Shown here: positions 11,701-23,783 of the stretch, one piece after another
Position numbering within the stretch: the first letter of the stretch is position 1
How the letters are laid out: each line of letters begins with the position of its first letter
Origin: Lineus longissimus
Taxonomy: Eukaryota > Nemertea > Pilidiophora > Heteronemertea > Lineidae
DNA length: 64,000 bases
NCBI RefSeq assembly: GCF_910592395.1
Contig: NC_088310.1
Location: 8,005,501 to 8,069,500 of the forward strand
Direction: 5' to 3'
Notes under the pieces: generated by a model
Told to the model about the DNA's origin: nothing
What the model saw: only the letters and a program-made list of their open reading frames with translations
The model's database searches: none
Position numbers and translations under genes: made by a program

Positions 11701-13463
11701 TCCATTCGGTAAGACCTGTATTCCCAAATCAGATGGACAGCCAACGGTCGGCACTCAATAGTTTTTACTAGATTCCTATTAGCAAGGAGTTGGTAAAAGT
11801 AGTCGGCCCCAAACTTGAACTTCACACCAGTTCGAAACAAGTCTGAAAATGTTTACCTTTTATCGATCTCTTACGACTTTCACCAGTTCAATAAACATGA
11901 TACATAAATATCGAAATGTCGCTCTCCGATATATCAGCACATCAATTATAAATCCTTAGTGTGTTTTTAAACGGCTGTTGGATTGCCCTCATCATTATAA
12001 CTGCTTGCAAAATTCCAAAAGCACCAAACACTATTTCGCCAGATTGACTAAAGTTCCAATCACAAATTTATATGTGAATTTATACCAAACATGTCAAATA
12101 CCATCCATAATGAAGAACTTCATTACAAAAAAATATATTGTTGTGATATTTTCTAAGACGAATAGCAATGGGCTATTTGAGCAGTCTTTTTGATCAAAGA
12201 TATGCTTTTGGCACGCTCCTTCATTGGAACTATTGTGGCTTTCACGCTAACGTTTTATCCGTTTACCATTTGCAACAGTAATAGTTTCATACAACTTGTC
12301 GGTGATATCCAACAAAAGCTTATTGAAATGTCTCCAAATTGAAAGCTATCTCGTTGAATCCAATTACCAGCAACCACATAATACATCCTCGTGGTCAAAT
12401 CGGTGTCCTGCCTTAAACTTTTACACCAACCTCGGATCGATATCCTTTGAAATATCAAACGTCTCCAATACATCAGAGCAGTTCACACATTGGATAATGA
12501 GTACTTGCGTTGAAGATATTGCCAAACTTAATCTAGCATGTTGAGATTTAATTCAGAAATTGTTTTTCAACAACATATTAAGCAAACAACTCTCATTTAG
12601 CAAACCGCTGCAGAAAAAACTTGGGTCAGACGAAGTTCATACCAAATGCAAGGAAGTTCATATCAAATGCAAGGAATTGCATGCGGTTATAAAGTCGATG
12701 TCTTTTGTGTTTTAGCTGACAAGAATACAGAAATCCACCGAAACAAATGTGTTAAGATCACTTCTATCACTAGTGACTGGTTAGAAGCCATATGTCGGTC
12801 AGCAAATCCGAACTTATCCAGCAACAAAATGGACAACCATAGAAATTAGTCCAGATTATATCCCCTACCATTCCCTCCTTAAGCATCACAGGTGAAGTTT
12901 CTCATTGTGCTTCATCCAGGGCATAATGGTATTATGCATTAGGTTACCTGGATGAACACTGCTACTCCGCAGCGAATCCCTGCCTCTAATCCAAGAATTA
13001 TATTAAATATAGAATGCTACTTGCTGTGCTTTTTAGCACAATCAGCAAGCTAAAATTGGTTGTGTCTTATGTCTCATGGCAATGGAAATCTTGCCAGTCG
13101 ATGTTGAATTATAGAGCCTGACAGTGTCCTCTCAAATTGTTGGCAAATTTTGAATTCGGAATAAGTCCATCAACAGTCCACATAATAATGAGAAGATTTC
13201 ACTAAACTTGAGATGCTGACCTATTGTGGTGTCAATGTCTGTCTAACTACTTCCTCCGACAGCATCACAATACCACTACATGTTCAGCAGACATCGGACA
13301 CTCTGTCATCAGCAAGTGCATCACAAAGTCAATATGATGATCAATATCTTCATCAGTACTGAACATGCTGATAGGTAGTAAGCTAGTCATCTGAGACCAA
13401 CTCATTAATCTAGTGTAACAACAGGTATCCAAGCTAGGGATATGAATGTCAATTGGGCTGGTC
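8779..13463. other. Long non-coding stretch, probable intron
   Basis: No exon with good support. Two short minus-strand frames reach possible splice sites: ATG 9859 to 9808 in phase 0, and ATG 10797 to 10755 in phase 1 with a weak GTAACA site. Both were left out as gene calls. A small hairpin lies at 12910-12958 (TTCATCCAGG...CCTGGATGAA). The rest holds nothing recognisable. Confidence 0.4.
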
Positions 13464-13874
13464 AGTCTAGACTACGCCTACATGCAACCGCTAGCTAGTC
13501 AAGACTATATGCCTACAGGCAACCGCTAGCCAGTCAAGACTATATGCCTACAGGCAACCGCTAGCCAGTCAAGACTATATGCCTACAGGCAACCGCTAGC
13601 CCGTCAAGACTATACGCCTACAGGCAACCGCTAGCCAGTCAAGACTATACGCCTACAGGCAACCGCTAGCCAGTCAAGACTATATGCCTACAGGCAACCG
13701 CTAGCCAGTCAAGACTATATGCCTACAGGCAACCGCTAGCCAGTCAAGACTATATGCCTACAGGCAACCGCTAGCCAGTCAAGACTATATGCCTACAGGC
13801 AACCACTAGCCAGTCAAGACTATACGCCTACAGGCAACCACTAGCCAGTCAAGACTATACGCCTACAGGCAACG
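13464..13874. repeat. 35-bp minisatellite, about 12 units
   Basis: Units read CAGTCAAGACTATATGCCTA followed by CAGGCAACCGCTAGC (35 bp). Units differ mainly at TATATG/TATACG and at CCGCTAG/CCACTAG. The first unit is diverged (CAGTCTAGACTACGCC...) and the array ends abruptly at GGCAACGGCAAAT. The very high identity of the inner units indicates recent expansion. Confidence 0.95.
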
Positions 13875-14040
13875 GCAAATCTGAACTGGTACGAGTAGCG
13901 CAAATGCAGCCAAGTTTTATTTTGTCATCTTTAACATCAGATCCTTCTCAATGTGAGGAGAAGTCTGTGAAGGCCAGCTTCAGTATCATAAAGAAGTGGA
14001 ACTGTCATCAATATGATCATCATCCTCAACCAAGAAAACA

Positions 14041-14410
14041 GTAAAGGATGTCCGTGGTATTGGCAAGTGTAAAGCAAATCTTGGTCAATCCTCAAAATGT
14101 CCCACATTTTCCATATCAGGGAGAGTGGTAAAAGAAAAGAGTAACGGATGTCCGTGATATTGGCAGATGTAAAGCAAGTCTTGGTAAATCCTCGAAATCT
14201 CCCACACTTATGTCAGGAAGGGAAGTCAACAGAAAGAGCAATGGACAATCCTGATACTGGCACATCAAGTCTTGGTCAATCCTCGAAATCTCCCACACTT
14301 ACAACGGGAGGGAAGTAAAAAGAAGAGCAACGGACGACCCTGGTATTGGCACATGTAAAGCAAGACATGGTCAATCCTTATAATTTCCCACACTATCCAT
14401 ATCAGGAAGT
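14041..14410. repeat. Tandem repeat of about 90-100 bp, four diverged copies
   Basis: Each copy contains GGATGTCCGTGATATTGGCA-like sequence, AAGCAAGTCTTGGTCAATCC, TCGAAATCTCCCACACTTA and a GGAAGGGAAGTAAAAAGAA-like end. Copies begin near 14044, 14145, 14243 and 14329. No consistent protein frame runs through all four. Confidence 0.85.
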
Positions 14411-17400
14411 TAAAATATCACCTAAGACTGGTTCACATAAAATCTCTCACAATCCTGTTGAAAACCTGCAGCCATCTGACAAAATGGTTAAAAAACGACC
14501 GTCACAGACTCGGATAACAATCAGAGGTTGTAATCTCCTTAGAACAGCTTTCCCATTAATTAATAAAGTCGCTCAGAGATAATAACAACTTCATCAATCA
14601 AAAATTCTGTATTTGCATATCCATTACAACTTCTCGATATTTGTTTTTAGCTCCACGTCATTTATCAAGCACGCATTGTCAAGCAAGCAATGAGAAGTAC
14701 GTAGGGACGATTTGAGAAGTCAAGGTATCCTAGGAATCATAAGCTACCTGATAATTTCTGAAACAAAACTGTGTTGTTAGTCTTCACTAAGCGCAGCACC
14801 GAACATCCTCTAGCTCTGTCAGAATACCTGAATCATAGTGTGTAAATACTGCACAGCACGTTTCACCAGTGCTAAATCATAGATCAGCATCATTACAAAT
14901 TGATAGCTAGATTATCACAACACTGCCAATAGAGCCATGTTAGTCAGTGAGAATTGATGGAGCAAGCTATTCAAGAAAGTGACAATGACCATAAAAGCTA
15001 TTTATGGCCAACACAACTTATTTTACAACATTTACATCAATTTTACATTGCCATGTTTGCGGGAACACAAACTGGCTAGCAATTAAGGTTTGAGTACCTT
15101 CCAGGTCGCATCAGAGATTTAGTCATGTTATGATGCCCATAACTTTTCTCCGAGCCAAAAATTTAATCATTCAGTGGTTCAGCTTAGCACGAGAATGGCA
15201 AGTCTGTCTTACGCCTCGTACATTCTTTGTCAAGTCAACCACTGGTAACATTGGAGATTGATGATCGAGTCTTTTGCAATATACTCGCTGGTCACCTTGT
15301 CAACGTTGCCCAACTTCCAGCTCTGGAGACACTCCGCCAACCACTAGGCCATAAGGCACTTCCTGTCAACCCAATTACAATTCAAAGACGGTGGGAAGAA
15401 AAAGTCTACCCAGAAAAGTTGATAACTATTATTATAAGATATCTTTGCAAAGTCAAATACTCTACATTGATATTGTATTTACTATTTGCAATCGATTGAA
15501 AACAGCTTAGTTCATTGAAAAAAACCTTTTACCAACACTTAAACGAGGTCTCATATCAAACTTGACTCAAATTTACGTTTAGGTCAGGTATTTCTGTCGC
15601 CAAGGCTTCTCCCCCACAAGGCACCATTCACCTCAAGATAAAGTATTACACCGCCACAAAATACACGTATATTTGACTTTGGGTTGACATATTGTAGGCC
15701 CACAAGTATGGCCCCTGCCAAGAATAACCTGCACGGGCCTAGTAAAAGACATGACATGTATTGATGTATTTTCTACACCGTATTACTACACAAATATCTT
15801 TAAACTTGGTCACATAGGCCAAGGTATATACTGATAAGCTTACGCACAGACTAAGAGTTTGCACTTAGGTTTATTTGTTTATCCTTCCTTATGTTTTTCT
15901 ACATTTCAAGGGTTAATACCGCAAATTTACATAAAACTGTATGACACTAATACACCTGTGCTTTTTATCAGATGAAATCTTTCGTTTCCAAATGCAAGTA
16001 TTAAAATGATAGCGCCAGATAGCGCCTAAATTACGTACAACATTCTCAAATGCTATACATTTATTCCTTTGTGCATCTATTCCGAGTCAGCAGCGCCATT
16101 TTAAAACCAATTCTGATAAAAATGGCAAGAAGACTCTGCTGATTTGGGTGAAAATCTTCCGTTGTTGTAAAATGTTAACAAACTTCCCTTCATTGCACTA
16201 TATAGCAACATTCCAAACGAGATCAGACTTCATTTTCATAGTTTTTGCCTCCCCGTCCTAAACAATCATAGCAGAATGAACTTTCCCACACTATACTAAT
16301 GAGGAACAAAAACCAAAAATGGGTTAAAGCACCCACTCGCTTGTATGCAAACCCCACACAAATGAAACGCCCCATTTGTTCATGGTTTCAGCCTATTCAA
16401 AGTCCCTGCCTTTATTATTCTTATTATTTGATTAGAAGCCATCAAGCAACATGAATTATTGCACCAGCCCGGCTAAGTATCGCCGTTGTCAAGTATACCA
16501 TAGTCGTTGCCATGACAATACTTCCTGGTGTAAGTGCTTCCACCTGGGGTAAGATAACTAAACTAATACATGTTTTGCTATTGATCACTGAATGCTGCAA
16601 TGCTTTGCAGTCAAATTCAAGTTCATTAACTAACTGTACACTAAAACCATTCAATTTACTTTGCATGTTTCTTAAAAATGGTTTATATGGAGAAAAGAAC
16701 CAGATTCACCCTTTAGAGGGCTTTGATTGGTCAATCAAAGGAAACTGGCAGTAAGTAAGTAAGTAAGTAAGCACCATCTTTTGACGATATGTCCAAATTG
16801 GCCCCAAAATGCAAGGGGTTACAGGAAGATAGTGGTATTTGGAAATAAACGCTGGGTAAGAAGTGGCGAAAGCAGAAATCTGCAACACCTCTTAAACTGC
16901 CCAAACAAATTTAGTTCCAATGACTGCAGGCCTTGGCAGCACCTTACTCGACCTGGATAAACTTTTCGTCAGTGATTGATTTGTCGAGATATTGAGCCCA
17001 ACAACCACCATGAATTCTTTGATAGAGGTCAACACATCAACCCATTAGTAAACAGAGACGCGATCTACATACAGGACAAGTTTTAAGCTTACTCTACACA
17101 GAAAGTCTCAAACTATCACTTGGGACAACTCTCAGCAATTCACACGACTCAACCTTCAAATGACAGACCAAATTTCCACCGTTTCTAACTTTTTCATTAC
17201 AACTTTTATCACAAATACTAGGCCAGGGAACCAGGCCTACCAGAACACGATTTGATAGATTCTATTTCCAAGCCGAGCACCTGAGCTTACAGTGCATTGG
17301 CACACTTATTCCACGCATGAAATAATATATCGTACAAATATGTGCCATCTCATCCGAATATAAAAGATCTGAGATAATCCTGTAAAATCTAACGACCAGG

Positions 17401-17535
17401 TTTTCAATAGAGTGAACACACAAAATGCAAAATAGCATAGTATACGGAAATCTGAGAGGATTCGATAGCAGGGTCAGCTCAAGAAGACCAATTTTTCAAT
17501 GTTTTTTTTTATTCAGATGTACAAGTATGGTAAAT
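14411..17535. other. Non-coding stretch with a tRNA-like SINE remnant and a small microsatellite
   Basis: The minus strand at about 15285-15360 shows a tRNA-like A-box context (GGCCTAGTGGTTGGCGGAGT) typical of an old SINE head, without a good B box. A (TAAG)n run lies at 16751-16771. I see no supportable coding exon. Confidence 0.4.
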
Positions 17536-17915
17536 GGTATGGAGGAATTTTGCATAGTTTCTAAAGTTAGAGCTGGCAACGTCCTCAAAGTGGACTATGT
17601 ATACAGTGGAACGTTACCTGGTGGACACCTTTTTTTGGCAGGACACCTCTCTATTACAGATGAATGGTATTGAGGAATTTTGCTTGGTTTCTAAAGTTAG
17701 AGCCGCAAAGTCCTCAAGTGGGCTATGTATTAGGTGGAACCTCTCCTAGCGGACACCTTTTTCGCAGGAAACCCTCTCTATTACAGACACTCATGTCTGG
17801 TGTTGCTCCCAAACTATTTACTTGCATTCAAACTGACCTCTATAATCAGGACACCTTTCTAGCAAGGACAACAACTGTCAGTCCCAAGGGTGTCCTCAAT
17901 AGAGAGGTTCTACTG
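17536..17915. repeat. Pogo/Tigger-like element with internal duplication including flanking DNA
   Basis: The family start CAGTGGAACGTTACCTGG lies at 17604 after TA, and the family end GAGAGGTTCTACTG at 17915 is followed by TA. Between them, a segment of about 128 bp (from about 17536: ATGGTATGGAGGAATTTTGC ... ATGTATACAGTGGAACG) is repeated from about 17664 (GTATTGAGGAATTTTGCTTG ... ATGTATTAGGTGGAACC). The duplication therefore spans the left flank and left terminus of the element and arose after insertion. Confidence 0.75.
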
Positions 17916-18310
17916 TACTTTCAGGTTTGGTGAATCCAATCTCCTTTTCATAAGTCCATGAGCAAATTGCTTGCATCTCAGAACTGCCCTCTAGACAGAA
18001 GCTCCTTAAGTAGTGTGGTCCTGAATTATATCTTACAACCTGCAGGACATTTTCTGAAAACTTTTCCCCTCTTAGATACGTGTATGATAAATGACCCCTC
18101 CTAAGAAGTTTCTAGCATCTGAAACTCATTTAATTGGCTCCCAAACACCCTAATTTTACATCACATATCATGAAAATATCTATGATCGCAAAACAAACTT
18201 TTGTCCTCAAAATTTCAGGGGGACATCACTTGAATTTTTTGAGGCGGACATGTGCCCGGTCCCCCAAAGCACGGTTTTCTACGTTTTTGCCCCTTCCTAC
18301 TCTAGCCTAC

Positions 18311-18605
18311 CTCTGACCCGTGTAATGGACTGCTCCACCTTTTGCCTCCCGTCATACCGGTCACCATCGCCAGGCTCATTGCTGGTACCACTAATCTTAC
18401 GCCTCTGCTCCAAGCTTGCACCGTCATCCTCAGGTTCAAAACGAGGGGCTTCGCGTGCACTCAGTTTCCGCACTGTCGCATTCCGAATCCCACGAAACTC
18501 CCGCTTTAACGCCGGTTCCTTTTTACCACTGGAGTTTTCTTTAGAGTCGATTTGAACTGTTGGGCGGGTCATACATGCCCCCGACTTCCTATGTTTTTCA
18601 GCCAT
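18311..18605 (-). CDS. Alternative first coding exon (18.6 kb)
   Basis: ATG at 18605 starts 98 codons plus one base, ending GTC AGA G|GTAGGC (phase 1). The product is charged and Ser-rich (MAEKHRKSGACMTRP..., then RGIRNATVRKLSAREAPRF, RRKISGTSNEPGDGD) and ends in VEQSITRVR. There is no signal peptide or membrane segment. The start is supported by a promoter-like context directly upstream: the ATG sits in CAAGATGGCTG, a YY1-type element on the coding strand, with a perfect CRE 76 bp further up and a CCAAT motif beyond. The exon shares phase and a short amphipathic end with the other first exons but no obvious similarity elsewhere. I do not recognise the family from this exon alone. Confidence 0.72.
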
Positions 18606-18730
18606 CTTGTAAACTTTCTCCAGCTAATCTCAAAGTCAAAGTATGTCAGATGTGACTGACTTTGAATCAATGTTGTCAAATGACGTCATTATTGTAAGAA
18701 AGTCACCAATAAAAATCAAAATATCTACAG
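18606..18730 (-). promoter_or_regulatory. CRE/YY1/CCAAT promoter of the 18.6 kb first exon
   Basis: TGACGTCA (perfect CRE palindrome) lies at 18681-18688 and ACCAATAAA at about 18706-18714, while the YY1-type AAGATGGC overlaps the start codon at 18602-18609. The spacing (0, about 76 and about 100 bp before the ATG) is that of a TATA-less promoter. This is inference from motifs only. Confidence 0.5.
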
Positions 18731-19955
18731 AAAGAACTGACTTCCTCCGGTATAAGAACGCCAGCCAGTGAAACCATCTGAGATACCCCTGACGTGATCT
18801 GTGTCGATAGCCGACGTTCGACAGTAAGTGACGGACTTGGCCCAGAAGATAGCAACAATAGCATAGCTATGCTCAACTTTCATTTTTCATATGAAAGGAC
18901 AAGAACCATTCACCCATGAAAAAACAAACACTGATAGATTCCTCGCTTGTTGTACGTGACAACATTGCTAGGCCCTATCTCGAAAATCGAAATAAGGCAA
19001 AATTAACTTATACTCTTCCACTAATTGTTTACCGACAATGTTATGATGAAGTAAGTATCAGTGCACATGTTTGCGTAATCTTTACAGATCTCAAAACTGA
19101 GGTTCGAAAATTCAAAGATGCATTGTGTGGTTTAGTCACCATTCATGTTACAAACAAGTTTTATCACCAAGTCAAGCCAAACTCAGTTTCCTACTATCAT
19201 GCATATCTAGCGCTAAGGACTGATTGCGGCTGTGGGATGTCATTTCACTACCGTGGCTGCAGCACACAGTCTATTATTACTATATGCATATTAATCACCT
19301 GAAGACCACTAATGGGACTTCCTATCTCCTGCCTATAGTTCCCTTCTAACCTCATCTCCAGCAATCATAATTGAAACCAGGAAACAAGTTGGCGTGCAAG
19401 AAAACTACACCACATACCATTTTGCAGAGTATAGTAAGGTAAAGTGTTACAATTATAGCCCCGTACAACTATAGAGCTCATACTGTGTAGAAAAGAGCCA
19501 GTACACATAAATCCACAGAGAGGCTATAATTGGTACCATGGCTATAATGTACCCCATTATCTTATGCCCTGCTCCATGAGGGTGTTACTTCTGACCAGCG
19601 CTGTAAGAAATCACTATCCTCTTCTAAGACGAAGAAAACAATGATATCAACTGATAAAGGTGTCTAATTAATTTGCCTCCTCTTTCTAACCAAGTTAGCA
19701 GCGTGGCATGGCAAATAACCATTCATTATTCATAATGTCAATATCTAAGTCAACGTCCGCCACATTGCAACACATAAAGTAAACAGGTGAGAATTAATGT
19801 ACAGGGAATGTACAGGAATGAATGATGCGAAATCACATAGCAACATATCAAAAGTTGGTAACTATGAAATAAAGTCGAAATAACCTGTTGAACAGTTTCT
19901 TATTGTCTTTCTATTCAGATGTTTTAAACAGCAAGAACTTTTGAACCAGCACCAT
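18731..19955. other. Non-coding stretch
   Basis: A plus-strand frame of 128 codons (18916-19302) has no recognisable domain and no splice or promoter support. I treat it as chance. Nothing else was seen. Confidence 0.35.
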
Positions 19956-20110
19956 ATCGGCTGCAGTTGGAAACAAAAGTTCTAGATTTTGTATCCGGTT
20001 ACGCAAGTGCATACCAGACTCTGCTATGGTACAGTACTCATTCATGCCCATGCGTAACCAGATACAAAATCTGCAAATTTTGTTCGAATTCTTGCCGATT
20101 GCAGCTGATT
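19956..20110. repeat. Fold-back (hairpin) element
   Basis: Inverted arms: AGATTTTGTATCCGGTTACG-type sequence at about 19983-20010 pairs with CATGCGTAACCAGATACAAAATCT at about 20049-20072. Pairing continues imperfectly outward (GGCTGCAGTTGG against GATTGCAGCTGATT). The loop is about 40 bp. Confidence 0.75.
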
Positions 20111-20456
20111 CCAGAGGCGTATCCAGATGGGGTGCACTGCATTTCTCATCAAAATTCCTGATGTGTTCCAAAATGTTATGGTCAATTTCAATAATTTTTC
20201 ATTCAGAGGGGCGTGCAACCTTTTTCAGAGGGGCGTACGTCAACTGCCCCCCCGCCCCTTGGATCTGCACGTTTCACCTTAATCTTGTAAAAGATTTGGT
20301 TCCAATATACAAAGGTTAGAAAGAACAGATACCAAGGATGTGTAGGTATCATGTGATATTGAAATTTAGCTGTCCTAAAAGTGCCCATGCTCATGCCGGC
20401 CCACAAAATGATAAGATAATTTGACACTATTTTAAATCTTAACTGGAATAGCCTAC

Positions 20457-20544
20457 CTTTATAATAGGCCCTCTGTGATTCCAGAAAATCAACTCGACTT
20501 TGCCCATTTCCTTGCTGAGGCGGCTCCTCCGCGTTGTCAGACAT
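20457..20544 (-). CDS. Alternative first coding exon (20.5 kb)
   Basis: ATG at 20544 opens 29 codons plus one base, ending TAT AAA G|GTAGGC (phase 1, good 5' splice site). The product begins with a Glu/Gln/Pro-rich head (MSDNAEEPPQQGNGQSR) and ends VDFLESQRAYYK. If the next exon begins with AT, the join would read YYK-D. This resembles the dystonin-type junction, where a Tyr-Lys precedes the Asp that opens the actin-binding domain (recalled, not checked). It is short, but the ATG, the clean frame, the strong splice site and the shared phase make chance unlikely. It is probably one of several tissue- or stage-specific promoters of a single leftward gene. Confidence 0.68.
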
Positions 20545-22200
20545 CTTTAATTAAATCGATACCCATGGGCGAGTAACGAGGATAATTGCTACAGACCATG
20601 AACGGGTCCGTGTTGTCGTAACGTATCAATTCGCCAACCAGAATTAGTCCTAATCACGAAGCTCACTCTCTCGATCCATAGTATATAATATACTATCAGA
20701 TAATCAATACTTTGCTCCCAGGTCATAAATATTTCAAAACAATCGGTTTCAAAATAACATATCGCACGGTAAAGTTAATAAGTCTGTGATGGAATTTATC
20801 ACGTGCCACAACAGGCTAACGGTATATCCAGTGGAGTTAAAGTGCAAAGGACTGAGTTGGTGATGGTGATCTTTGAAACTGACTCTGTGTAACCTAAAAG
20901 TTTGCGAAATTGGTCCAGAAGTCACAAATTTTCCCTTTTGGTACGGTATATGCTTTCCTTTTTAGAGGCTTTTCTTGCTGAGCAGTTCCTTTTCCAAATG
21001 CACAAACACGTAAATGTCTCAAAAGAAGTCCCCACTAAATATGCGAATAACGGATTTGTTGTAAAGAAGGGTAGGATTTGTTGAAGTTGAGGATTGCTTT
21101 TTAATCCCTTTTTCAATCCTGGTCGCCCCTGTCTTCGAAAGCAAACACAAGATTTCCACAAAAAGCAGCTACGATTTCAAGCTCAGTGTAGAACATACCA
21201 CAAAGTCAACATCGGAGGGTCCCTGAACAAAAGCAAGAGGGGTTTGCAAGGGCCTAAGTTGGCGTTTCACCGAGGGACAGAAGCCCACCAAGGGAACCAA
21301 CACTCGAAACACCTCGAAGAGGGACAACCGACCCCCAAAGACCTTGATCGAAAATGAGGGAACCTTCCACCCTACAATTTAACTGGTCATTTCATTACAA
21401 CATTTTTGAGCAGAAGGTGGCATATTTTGAAGAAGTGTGTGAAATGATGCCACCAAGCATAACATGCCAATCAAAAGGACAGCACAGCAACCATGGGTGA
21501 TTTTCTGCCGAGGAATACAGCTAATAATTTTACGTTGTGTTGCTTGATCTAAATTGGTCAATTTGTTCCACCAAGTCATGGCGCTGTTTTTTCTCCATTG
21601 GCCCTTTGAAGATTACGACCAATGCCATGGACCTTCAGCTGTTCCCCCTCAGAGTTGAAATGGAGATGTTTGCGTCATGGAGGGGCCATTGGGGACAAGC
21701 GGGTTATAAACAGGCCAACGTAGTTTCCAAATCAGCATGTTTCTTCAGGTTAATGTCTTGCTTGGTATTAAGTGTCTGGAAGACAACACATCACCAGGGC
21801 AACATGGTATCTTAAGGGCTGTGCAAACTGGTAAGTCACTGCGACCAGCAACGGAGCCATACCAACATGACAAGTTGGTTGCAATTTAACGAATCGTGGT
21901 CGCATTTCAATAACAATCGATGCGTTATCATGGCTACAACGCAGGTCACAGCAACAAAAATCGCTCATCGCTCATTCTCCCTGGTGTACGACTTTGACTT
22001 TGCTAACATAGTGACAGGCAGTGGGAAGCAGTTGAAAGAAACACAGTACCGGCTTCTAGAAGCAACTCACTCTGGCTCCAAGTAATGTGAAAAGACATCA
22101 ATATATATATTGCTACCAGGAAAGCTGGGTTTAGACAAAGCATCTGATCAAACATGGCCATCAGCACCTTGGTTGGTTTCAGGGCAGTATACCTCATTAT
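20545..22200. other. Non-coding stretch
   Basis: Presumed upstream or intronic sequence of the minus-strand gene. Only chance frames were seen. Confidence 0.35.
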
Positions 22201-22420
22201 GGGTTGACCAAAGGCAACGTCATCTTGGCTAGGTCTTGAAATTCTAAAGCCATAGAACTCCTTCAAACTGAAGTGAATGCCACTTTTGAGGGTGGGAATC
22301 TTTGGAAAACAAAGAACTGACTCCCACCCTTGAAGTTGGCATTCACATCATTTTAAAGGAGTTCTAATTGCTTTGGGATTTCAAGTTCTGGCCAAAATGG
22401 TGGTGCGTATGGTCAACCCT
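22201..22420. mobile_element. Fold-back MITE, GGGTTGACCA family, copy 1
   Basis: Starts GGGTTGACCA and ends TGGTCAACCC, so it is nearly one long palindrome. Halves share GAACTCCTT...AAGGAGTTC, GAATGCCA...TGGCATTC and the central GGGTGGGAATC...AAACAAAGAACTGACTCCCACCC. Three copies are present in this window (see 23587-23783 and 41516-41746). Flanks read TTAT on the left and TTAG on the right, so the target duplication is unclear (TTA or similar). No coding frame. Confidence 0.85.
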
Positions 22421-23586
22421 TAGGTTCTAAAACTTTGATTCCCAAACCTCCCTTCACTATAACATTTCAAGCTACCGTTTCTGTGAAACCTATGTCATCA
22501 CGCTATTTACTTCTATAAAGTTATAAGGCGCGATGTTCACTATGTGATTTGTACCGTATCATTAAGTCTAACTTCTTGGTGTACGAGAAATAGACCGTGA
22601 AGGGAGGCCTAGGCAAGTCGTTTAAAATAAGACACCAATCCTTTGATAAAAACGAGCCACTTTGTTGGAAAGTATGCAACTGGACTAGTGCCAGTTCCTT
22701 CTCTAAAGAATAATGCCATCAAATATTTCAGGACCCACCAACTGTATGTTAGGTGTCAGATATAAATTCCTTCGAGTCTCGAAGAAATATTATAACAGTC
22801 CAGCTATCAATTTTTGGGAATATACATTAACAAAGTACAGTTGTTACCAATCTTGGCATTCGTAGTATTTTTATATTAGTCCAACACAATGACATCATCA
22901 AAATCTATATTCAGCGCGTATCTAATCAAATTCAAGTCTGATGATTTCTTGTTGCACTGCCTACAGTGAGAGTTGGTCGACACCAATTAAACTAACTGGT
23001 GAATTGTGACAAGGATCATGGCAAAAGCCCAGTCTGGAGCCAAGCCACATTTCAAAATTCCCATTTGATTATAATCACATTAGGACATTATTAAGATTGA
23101 CAAACTGCTTTTCCATAGAAAATGGTCAAATCGTGTGACAACACCCCGTCGAGATGTCTCCACATAAATTATCTAATCACTTTTATGACAAGATATCGCC
23201 TGAGCCTAGCACCTCGCAATCAGGACCGAGGAATCGAACAAAGCCATGGAGACATTTATAGCTTTATGGCTCAAACATATAGCTGACAAGAAGAACTTCC
23301 CTCTGTTCATCTGACAACTGGACAAAGGCAAAGGCCTGATCTGCCCCTCCTGAGGTCACAGATTGTCCTCCTGATGGCTCCTCCTGCATTCATCTAACAG
23401 TTTTAAATTTCCTATTAAAAGTACCATGTAGGCTTATATTGTTAACCTCAGGTCGCCATTATAATGCCTGATAGGGCATTCGTGAGGAGACGAAAAGGAC
23501 AGGGTAGGTCATCGTTATCTCTCTCATGTCTCTCACAACACAAAAGAGTGAAAATCATTTCAGGTTGCACCACATGATAATGCTTT
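22421..23586. other. Non-coding stretch
   Basis: Nothing supported. Confidence 0.35.
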
Positions 23587-23783
23587 AAGAGTTGACCGTT
23601 TTGGCTAGAACTTGAATTCCTAAAGCAGTCAGAACTTCATCAAAATGAATTGAATGCCCATTTTACTAGGAGGCTGTTCTATGGAAAACAAAGAACAGAT
23701 TCCCACCCTTGAAATTGCCATTCACTTCGTTTTGAAAGAGTTGCTTTAGGATTTCAAGTTGTAGCCAAAATGGTGGTGTTTAG
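23587..23783. mobile_element. Fold-back MITE, GGGTTGACCA family, copy 2 (decayed)
   Basis: Contains GTTGACCGTTTTGGCTAGAA, the central GGAAAACAAAGAACAGATTC and CCCACCCTTGAAATTGCCAT, then AGCCAAAATGGTGGTG. The outer right end matching GGTCAACCC is lost or diverged. Confidence 0.8.
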
